From: SOJA01 sp964598485
GTDB lineage: Archaea; Thermoproteota; Bathyarchaeia; Bathyarchaeales; Bathycorpusculaceae
NCBI GenBank assembly: GCA_964598485.1
Contig: CAZRCD010000011.1
Span: 4,331-68,330 of the forward strand
Direction: 5' to 3'
DNA: 64,000 bases
Position numbers and translations under genes: made by a program. Below the pieces are notes generated by a model, which did not search any database, was not told the DNA's origin, and was given only the letters and a program-made list of their open reading frames with translations. Positions within the stretch are counted from its first letter, which is position 1; every line of letters begins with the position of its first letter. Shown here one piece after another: positions 15,133 to 21,193 of this stretch.

Positions 15133-16782
15133 TTATTTTCTCCCCTTGGCAATTCCTACTCCTCCAGATGCGCACGCACACGCGCATGAAACGCAAGCAC
15201 AAACACAAGCACATGAAGCACATGCACAAACACAGCTGGCTCCATCATGGGCTGGCTGTCTTGACGTGTGTTGAGATGGGGGTGGTGCTGGAAGTATTGA
15301 ATTTGCGAATTTTTCTATGTTAGCGACTATGTTGTTGGCTGTTTTTTCGATGGACGTTACAATGTTGTTGGCGAATTCTGCACCTGGAATTGTTGGAGGC
15401 GGCTTGGTAGTTGCTGGGAGAGGTTTGTAGGTGGGTTTGGGATAGTAATAAGTGTAGCCGTACCAGTACCACCACCAATCTGTCTCAGGTTTGAAAACCT
15501 TATCGCTGAATGCTCCTTTAGTTTGGGATTCAAAGTTTTTGTCCATAAGCAGCCATAACAGGTTTTCATTGTAGGCTTTGGATGCAAGTTCTGGTGTTCC
15601 AGCTTGCCTTACTTGCTGCCATGCCTTGGCAACTATGTTTTTGTAATATGCTATGGTGTCTTGTCTACAGTAACCGCGAAGTTTAGTCTCAATCGTGTCA
15701 CGTAATTGCATGATTGTTTCTGCAAGTTTCACTTCGTCTAAAGTTCCGTTCTTTTTTATTGCTTTCAGAGAACTCGTTTCATAGTAACGTAAAGGTGTTT
15801 CATATGTTCCGGTCTTGTCCTTGAACTGTTTCATGACTTCAAGTTTCAAAGCTGGAGTCGTGGCTTTAACCCAAACCGCCTTTTTCATCAAAAGACTGTA
15901 AAGAATTTCTGTTACGATTTTTGTTGGTGGAAAATCAAGAAGGTACGAGGCTTCTACGGCTGTTAATCCGCGTCTCACTCCGAGGGTTTCAATTCGCAAG
16001 ATGGGACGTATGTACCCCCTCTTCCTAAACACAATTACTACGGAGCAAACGCCAATAGCTAGAACTCCAAGAATTACCCATCCAGCAATGCTCCAATCGA
16101 TGCCTTTTCCACGCACATTATAATACTCAACATACTCTTTAGGGAAGGAAACGCCGCAAGGAAATTGTTCGCTAGGCTGCAGATCATGTTTCTCCCAATA
16201 GATTACAAACCTATTTTCTTCGATGTACGTGTTGTTCCAATTAGGGGTGCACGTAACATTTTCTCTAGTTACTCCTTCTGGTAAAACCACAGCTATTCTA
16301 AGCTCATTTATGTATGCATCCTCCCACCAACATGGGGTAAATTGCATGCCAACGTTTCCTGGGTTGTCCTCGTCCTCCCATATCATGTGTCCAACATTTG
16401 TCAATAATGTAAAACTAGCACTTTGACTTGAATAGACAGGATTAGTGAGATTAACTTGCACTGCATAGTATTTTTCATCGCTTACATCAAACGCATTTAA
16501 AACATATCCCTCTTCATCTTTAGCCTCTCCAATTATGAAGTCGCCCTTCGGTTGACCGACCCAAACACGGTTGATTACTCCTTGAGTACATGTTATCGTT
16601 ATGTTATAAAACAGATCGATGGTTCCATCAGTCTCGTTTATCCATATTTTTGCATACTCATGATTCAGGTAGTATTCTATGTCTGTTGCCTTGACAACTA
16701 TTGTATTTAATATGATTGGTATGACAGATAGAACAATTACTAAAAGTAGTGCCGTTTGAATCAATAGTTTTTTGGTTACCAT
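15133..16782 (-). CDS. DUF2207-like membrane protein with ten-cysteine C-terminal tail (candidate radical SAM substrate)
   Basis: A 549-residue protein. Residues 5-30 form a signal anchor. Residues ~32-228 are an extracellular domain with several N-x-S/T sites. Residues 231-252 span the membrane, and FRKRGYIRP after it marks the cytosolic side. The cytosolic part (255-430) has a winged-helix-like stretch (GLTAVEASYLLDFPP) as in DUF2207 proteins. Then come a Trp/Tyr-rich linker (435-455), a Pro-rich stretch and an 11-residue repeat (ANNIVTSIEKT, ANNIVANIEKF, ANSIL). The tail has cysteines at 517, 519, 521, 524, 526, 528, 530, 533, 535 and 537, in blocks CVCAC, CACVCAC and CACAC split by AS and VS, then SGGVGIAKGRK. 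It overlaps the upstream zinc-ribbon gene by 7 bases and the radical SAM gene follows at once. Confidence 0.8.
   Translation of the reverse strand: MVTKKLLIQTALLLVIVLSVIPIILNTIVVKATDIEYYLNHEYAKIWINETDGTIDLFYNITITCTQGVINRVWVGQPKGDFIIGEAKDEEGYVLNAFDVSDEKYYAVQVNLTNPVYSSQSASFTLLTNVGHMIWEDEDNPGNVGMQFTPCWWEDAYINELRIAVVLPEGVTRENVTCTPNWNNTYIEENRFVIYWEKHDLQPSEQFPCGVSFPKEYVEYYNVRGKGIDWSIAGWVILGVLAIGVCSVVIVFRKRGYIRPILRIETLGVRRGLTAVEASYLLDFPPTKIVTEILYSLLMKKAVWVKATTPALKLEVMKQFKDKTGTYETPLRYYETSSLKAIKKNGTLDEVKLAETIMQLRDTIETKLRGYCRQDTIAYYKNIVAKAWQQVRQAGTPELASKAYNENLLWLLMDKNFESQTKGAFSDKVFKPETDWWWYWYGYTYYYPKPTYKPLPATTKPPPTIPGAEFANNIVTSIEKTANNIVANIEKFANSILPAPPPSQHTSRQPAHDGASCVCACASCACVCACVSCACACASGGVGIAKGRK
15160..15237 (-). 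repeat. Alternating Cys codon tract (low-complexity coding repeat)
   Basis: About 75 bases encode the Cys-Ala/Val/Ser tail. The tract mixes TGT and TGC for Cys and GCA, GCT, GCG for Ala. This spread of synonymous codons shows that the amino acid pattern is being kept rather than a recent DNA slippage repeat. The same DNA read on the other strand gives a His-Ala/Gln-rich shadow frame. Confidence 0.6.
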
Positions 16783-17117
16783 TTCGGTTCCTCTGTAATC
16801 TCAAAAGTATGCCCGCAATAAGGACACTTGGCTAATGGCACGCCATCAACAATTTTTATCTGATTCATATCCATCGAGGCTGAGCAGTTAGGACATTTTA
16901 TCGCTTGAACCTTAATCCTTCCAGGCACCTCAAGTTTCTGCACTATCTGTGTAGGTTGCCGCTTCCAAACGAAATATAACATTCCAAAGCCAGCTAGAAA
17001 AAGAAGAGCACTTATCCATATTCTCATAGGTGCATACGCAGAAGCAAGAGCAAAAAGCACTGCAAAAAATAGGAAAATCGCTGAAACACCATATCCAATC
17101 ACTGTCTTCAGCATCAT
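16776..17117 (-). CDS. Small membrane protein with C-terminal zinc ribbon
   Basis: A 113-residue protein. Two hydrophobic segments lie at about 8-28 and 33-52, followed by basic VWKRQ, so the C-terminus is probably cytosolic. Residues ~75-107 form a zinc ribbon: KCPNCSASMD and KCPYCGHTFEI, two CxxC pairs about 20 residues apart. It is the first gene of the operon with the Cys-tail membrane protein and the radical SAM enzyme, overlapping the former by 7 bases. It could dock the enzyme or tail at the membrane (inference). No enzyme motif. Start ATG at 17117 or 17114. Confidence 0.75.
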   Translation of the reverse strand: MMLKTVIGYGVSAIFLFFAVLFALASAYAPMRIWISALLFLAGFGMLYFVWKRQPTQIVQKLEVPGRIKVQAIKCPNCSASMDMNQIKIVDGVPLAKCPYCGHTFEITEEPKW

Positions 17118-17203
17118 CTTTAATATCTCACATAACTATTGTCTAAAATATTCTTGTTTACACATATAAATCATTGAATCTTAACAAATGATGGGCTAGC
17201 TGA
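17118..17203. promoter_or_regulatory. Divergent promoter between the Cys-tail operon and glycerate kinase
   Basis: This 86-base gap holds ACATATAAAT at 17162-17171, a TATA box 33 bases before the glycerate kinase ATG. A/T-rich sequence near 17140-17155 could serve the leftward operon, but I see no strong box there. Confidence 0.4.
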
Positions 17204-18580
17204 ATGATAACAATAAAGAACAAAGAGCAACTCGTCAAAAATGGGGTGACACAGCTCAATCGAAAAGCCAGAGCATTAGCCCTCAAAAGTCTAGAATCCG
17301 CGTTGAACGCCATCGACCCAAAACAATTAATGAAATCAAAACTTTCGCTGAAAAATTCCATACTCAAAGTAAACAGATATTCTTTTGATTTAAAAAAATT
17401 CGAGAATGTTTATGTTATTGGAGGCGGAAAAGCAAGTGGCTCAATGGCTGAAGCGTTAGAACAGATTCTAGGTCAATACATAACAAATGGACTTGTAAAC
17501 ATTCCACACGGTAGCGAACACAAAACGGAAATTACAAAGTTTCATGAGGCAAGCCATCCAACCCCAGACAAATCGGGAGTGGAAGGAACACGTCGCATGT
17601 TAAAAATCGCCGAACAAGCAAAAAAGGAAGACTTGGTCATCTGTTTGATTTCAGGTGGAGGTTCAAGCCTCATGCCTCTCCCCCGCCACGGAATAACCAT
17701 AAAAGACAAGAGGGAAATCACGGACGCATTGCTTAAGTGCGGTGCAACAATAAACGAGATTAACACTGTCAGGAAGCACATTTCAGATTTTAAGGGAGGA
17801 TGGCTTGCAAAAAAGGCTTATCCAGCCACCGTTCTCAATCTTATACTTTCAGATGTTGTGGGAGACCCGTTAGATTTTATTGCTTCAGGCCCAACTGTTC
17901 CAGATTCAACAACATTCAACGACGCCATCAAAGTCTTCAAGAAATATGGTTTGTGGGACAAGGCTCCAGCATCTGTAAAGAAAGTTTTGTCAGACGGAGA
18001 AAAAAAACTAATTCCAGAAACACCTAAAGCAAACGACAAAGCATTCAAGAAAGTTTACAATGTTGTAATTGGAAACAATAGGTTCGCAAGCCTAGCAGTG
18101 CGTGAACAGTTAAGGTCTGCTGGCTTAAACACGCTTTTGCTGACGTCAACTCTAGAAGGAGAAGCCAGACACGTCGGAGTAATGCTAGCCTCAATAGCCC
18201 GTGAGGCTGCACTATCTGGAAATCCCGTTCCGAAACCAGCAGGCATAATTGCAGGTGGAGAAACAACGGTTACAGTGACTGGAAATGGTTTAGGAGGAAG
18301 AAATCAAGAAATAGCCTTGGCGGCTGCTTTAAAAGTGGGCGGTATGGATGGGGTTGTTATGGCTTCGTTGAGCACAGACGGTGTAGATGGTCCGACAGAT
18401 GCGGCTGGAGCTATAATCGATGGAAAAACCATAGCGAGAGCAGCAGAGATAGATTTGAATCCTGAGGAGTTCTTGGCTGAAAACGATTCTTACAATTTCT
18501 TTTCAAAGCTTGGTGACCTCATACTCACTGGTCCAACGGGCACGAATGTTAACGACATCTCTGTCATAGTGGTTTTATAG
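17204..18580 (+). CDS. Glycerate 2-kinase (MOFRL family)
   Basis: A 458-residue glycerate kinase of the archaeal/MOFRL type. It makes 2-phosphoglycerate from D-glycerate and ATP. Visible segments are VYVIGGGKASGSMAEALE, LICLISGGGSSLMPLP (nucleotide/substrate site), NTVRKHISDFKGGWLA, LILSDVVGDPLDFIASGPT, and the C-terminal MOFRL block GGETTVTVTGNGLGGRNQEIALAAA and STDGVDGPTDAAGA. Length is normal. It can join the hydroxypyruvate reductase at 12705-13700 to feed serine or glyoxylate carbon into lower glycolysis (inference). The next gene, a sulfur-carrier-like protein, starts 22 bases downstream on the same strand. Confidence 0.93.
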   Translation: MITIKNKEQLVKNGVTQLNRKARALALKSLESALNAIDPKQLMKSKLSLKNSILKVNRYSFDLKKFENVYVIGGGKASGSMAEALEQILGQYITNGLVNIPHGSEHKTEITKFHEASHPTPDKSGVEGTRRMLKIAEQAKKEDLVICLISGGGSSLMPLPRHGITIKDKREITDALLKCGATINEINTVRKHISDFKGGWLAKKAYPATVLNLILSDVVGDPLDFIASGPTVPDSTTFNDAIKVFKKYGLWDKAPASVKKVLSDGEKKLIPETPKANDKAFKKVYNVVIGNNRFASLAVREQLRSAGLNTLLLTSTLEGEARHVGVMLASIAREAALSGNPVPKPAGIIAGGETTVTVTGNGLGGRNQEIALAAALKVGGMDGVVMASLSTDGVDGPTDAAGAIIDGKTIARAAEIDLNPEEFLAENDSYNFFSKLGDLILTGPTGTNVNDISVIVVL

Positions 18581-18602
18581 TAAGAGGGGACAAAAAACGA
18601 AC

Positions 18603-18881
18603 GTGACCATAAGGTTTTTCGGAGTTTTCCGCAGCATTACAAGCAAGAACAAAGTATCCATCGAGTTCAAAGACACAATTAGGTTAAAAGAAGTCATAAA
18701 AGAAATTGTTGAGGAAATGCCTAGGCTTAAGCGGACATTAGTTGACCCTGATCTGGAAGACCCTAGACCTAACACGCTTATACTGGTAAATGGAAAGGAA
18801 ATCAGTGTCTTAAATGGTTTGGAAACTATGCTTAAAGATGGAGATGAGATAGTTTTTATTCCTGTTTTGCATGCTGGGTGA
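18603..18881 (+). CDS. MoaD/ThiS-like beta-grasp protein with Ala-Gly C-terminus
   Basis: A 92-residue ubiquitin-like beta-grasp protein. It has the family shape: RFFGVFRSITSKNKVSIEF, a helix, NTLILVNGKEISVLNGLETMLKDGDEIVFIPVL. MoaD, ThiS and SAMP proteins end in Gly-Gly, whose terminal carboxylate is adenylated and thiolated by an E1-like enzyme. Here the last three codons read His-Ala-Gly, so the penultimate Gly is replaced. The GTG start has AGAGGGG about 12 bases upstream. It is co-oriented with glycerate kinase and overlaps the possible upstream start of cofE. No MoaE, MoeB or ThiF lies in view. It may be a MoaD-type carrier for tungsten/molybdenum cofactor or a SAMP. Confidence 0.8.
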   Translation: MTIRFFGVFRSITSKNKVSIEFKDTIRLKEVIKEIVEEMPRLKRTLVDPDLEDPRPNTLILVNGKEISVLNGLETMLKDGDEIVFIPVLHAG

Positions 18882-18888
18882 GAATTGT

Positions 18889-19650
18889 ATGAGACTTTAT
18901 GCTGTCAGAACAAGCATTATAAGAACTGGCGAAAACTTGGTCGAGGTGATTCTAGAATCGCTGAAGAGACAAAATCTAAAACTGGAAGACCGTGATGTTT
19001 TGGCTTTAGCCTCAAAGATAGTAGCATGTGCTGAGGGACGCGTGGCTAAGCTGAGCGATATTAAGCCTTCAGAAGGGGCGAAAGGGCTTGCCAAAAAGTT
19101 TTCGCTTCAACCAGAATTTGCAGAGCTAATCCTACATGAAGCAGACAAGATTTACGGAGGAGTAGAAAGAGCTGTTTTAACGCTTAAGAACGGAGTTTTG
19201 ACGGCAAATGCTGGGATAGATAACAAGAATGCGCCTGTCGGCTTCGTTGTCTTGTGGCCAAAAAATGCTGAAAAGTGGGCGAAACGTATCAGAGAAGAAA
19301 TTATACACAGAACTGGCAAGCACATTGCCGTTTTGATCGTTGACAGTGGGCTGGTTCCTCTTAGATTGGGCACGAAGGGCTTGGCTTTGGCAGTCGCGGG
19401 ATTCAAACCTGTGATAGACTTCAGAGGAGAAAAAGACGTTTTTGGAAAAACGTTAATCATTACTCGTCATGCTGTTGCGGATGATTTGGCCTCTGCGGCG
19501 CATTTGTTAATGGGTGAGGTAGCTGAAAAAACTCCGGTAGTTTTGATTAAAGACGCTCCAGTCGATTTTGACGGAAGGGTTTATGGCTGTGAGGATATGA
19601 TGATTTCGCCTGACGAGTGCATATTCATGAATGCTTTCGGACATAAATAA
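18889..19650 (+). CDS. cofE: Coenzyme F420-0:L-glutamate ligase
   Basis: A 253-residue enzyme that adds gamma-linked glutamate to F420-0 with GTP. Recognised by LEDRDVLALASKIVACAEGR near the start, then ADKIYGGVERAVLTLKNGVLTANAGIDNKN split over residues ~85-120, VLIVDSGLVPLRLGTKGLALA and HAVADDLASAAHLLMGE. The ATG at 18889 is preferred over the one at 18871 because GGGTGAG precedes it at a usable distance. It implies F420-dependent redox chemistry in the cell, though no other cof gene is in the window. It follows the MoaD-like gene closely and may share its transcript. Confidence 0.9.
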   Translation: MRLYAVRTSIIRTGENLVEVILESLKRQNLKLEDRDVLALASKIVACAEGRVAKLSDIKPSEGAKGLAKKFSLQPEFAELILHEADKIYGGVERAVLTLKNGVLTANAGIDNKNAPVGFVVLWPKNAEKWAKRIREEIIHRTGKHIAVLIVDSGLVPLRLGTKGLALAVAGFKPVIDFRGEKDVFGKTLIITRHAVADDLASAAHLLMGEVAEKTPVVLIKDAPVDFDGRVYGCEDMMISPDECIFMNAFGHK

Positions 19651-19680
19651 GGATCAAAAAATGTTTGGAGAAGCCAAAGT

Positions 19681-20433
19681 CTAAACGTTTTCATGAGGTT
19701 TTGACTGGTTAAGGAAGGACATTAAATTTGCGTGAATCAAAATTCTGTACAGAAATACTCCTACGAAGGTGGCGATTAATGCGATGATTATTCTTTCGAT
19801 AGGATACAACCATGCAACAATCTGCCATGTTGCAGTCCAAGCGTCAACGCGCGCCAAAAAGATTGGCCAAGAGATAAGCTCAAAGGTTAACGATCCAGCG
19901 ATTTGACCAGCCAATGTGGATGTCAAAAAAACTATGAAAAAAGAGGATAATAGCTTTGAATTATTGTTAGGGTTTCGTATATTCTTTGAAGCCAAGGACT
20001 GTAGAGGAGAAATCAAAACTAGAAAACCTGTTATCTGAAACCACATGAAGGGTGGATAGAGCCAAACTGGGCCGACGAAGGGATAGAATCCAAAGAAAAA
20101 CAAAAGTGAGAAATACATGAAGGCACAAGTGCTTCGCTTATTCGCGTATAGCATACCAGCGAAAACTGCTGTAACGATGCCAGCTACAAAACTCAGTGGA
20201 GAGAAATGTCCTGCGGAAAACGCAAGTGCTCCGCCTAGAAGTGTGGATAACATGCTTAGGTATGGTCCAAGTATTATTCCGATTATTGGTGCTGCGATTG
20301 CGGCTAGAGTTATGGCTTTGCTTGGTAAGCCGATTATTGGGAAGGCTGGTATGAAAGAGAAATATGTGTACAAAGCTGTAAAACATGTGAGCAGAGCGAT
20401 TTCTTTTGCCGTTAATTTTCTGCCTACTTGCAT
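19681..20433 (-). CDS. ECF transporter S-component-like membrane protein
   Basis: About 250 residues with roughly six or seven hydrophobic helices. The first is AKEIALLTCFTALYTYFSFIP; later ones include AITLAAIAAPIIGIILGPY, ISWPIFLARVDAW and IERIIIALIATFVGVFLYRI. The N-terminal helix pattern and the GxxLAFSAGHFSP loop resemble the substrate-binding S components of energy-coupling-factor vitamin transporters. No EcfA or EcfT gene is near, so a shared module elsewhere would be needed. The ATG at 20433 has AAGG about 10 bases upstream; a TTG 9 bases earlier is also possible. The convergent neighbour is cofE. Substrate unknown. Confidence 0.6.
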   Translation of the reverse strand: MQVGRKLTAKEIALLTCFTALYTYFSFIPAFPIIGLPSKAITLAAIAAPIIGIILGPYLSMLSTLLGGALAFSAGHFSPLSFVAGIVTAVFAGMLYANKRSTCAFMYFSLLFFFGFYPFVGPVWLYPPFMWFQITGFLVLISPLQSLASKNIRNPNNNSKLLSSFFIVFLTSTLAGQIAGSLTFELISWPIFLARVDAWTATWQIVAWLYPIERIIIALIATFVGVFLYRILIHANLMSFLNQSKPHENV

Positions 20434-20556
20434 AGTTTGCAATCCTTCTGTGTAGCACGTTTGGTTTTAGAGCTTATGGAATGATGTTCACTTATTTCGT
20501 TTTCCCTATCGGATATGGTTTCCGAATAGAGAGTATTGTAGCGTAAAGCTTAAGAT

Positions 20557-21171
20557 ATGAGGCTGTTCAATAACAAGCACAGAGGGATGAGTTTGGGAAA
20601 AGCAGCTGTGGTTACGCCTCTGTACGTTTCTGTTGCTTGGACTTTAATGGTTAGTTACCAACTGTTCACTCAAACAGCCGTCACGACAGTTACGGATTCC
20701 ATCAACTTGTTTTGGCCTTCAATAGGCACTTGGCTGGTTTCTAGAATGGACATGCTAGTTTTTATTCATGCTTTCGCGTGGGTTTTTCTCTTATCTTCTG
20801 CCATACCGTCTGTTATTCTTGGAAAAGGAAGAGGCGTACTTGTCCAGTTCTTCGTTTGACTAACCTTAACGTTCTCGGCTTTCATTGTTCACGACATCAT
20901 AACTACTTACGAAAATAGATCAATCGGTCAGATATTTAGTCTAGAAGCCTTATTCCATAATCCTTTTCTCGCTTTAGGTTATTTGTCTTTGCCTTATCTC
21001 TTGATGCTTGGGTTTGACATTCACTCTAGGAGAAAACAAAAGAAGAAGGAAAAAATCGAAAACATTACAAATGCCTATCTAAAGGATGCTGCTGAAGCGG
21101 ATGAAAACGTGCAACAAGTAGAATGGGTTGAGGAAGAGGAAAACGCGCAGCAAGAGTATTCACTCCAGTAG
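20557..21171 (+). pseudogene. Membrane protein gene interrupted by one in-frame TGA
   Basis: The frame from ATG 20557 reads through 100 codons to TGA at 20857-20859, then stays open in the same frame to TAG at 21169-21171. The upstream part has membrane segments (AAVVTPLYVSVAWTLMVSY, MLVFIHAFAWVFLLSSAIP). The TGA falls inside what would be another membrane helix (VLVQFFV, stop, LTLTFSAFIVHDII). The downstream part continues with PFLALGYLSLPYLLMLGF, a basic stretch and an acidic Glu-rich tail. Nothing suggests a frameshift. TGG to TGA (Trp) is the simplest change. Many other genes here end in TGA, so genome-wide recoding is unlikely. Family not recognised. Confidence 0.6.
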
Positions 21172-21193
21172 TTCCTAGCCAATTTCCATTTAC

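Noticed and set aside
15044..15274. His-Ala/Gln-rich plus-strand frame opposite the Cys tail
   Set aside because: It is the antisense image of the Cys-Ala codons and the start of the radical SAM gene; it has no ribosome binding site or promoter.
20857..20859. Genome-wide reassignment of TGA, or selenocysteine
   Set aside because: Many sure genes in the window end with TGA (for example the cPGS-like, kae1 and amino acid racemase-like genes), and the site in a membrane helix does not resemble a selenoprotein active site.
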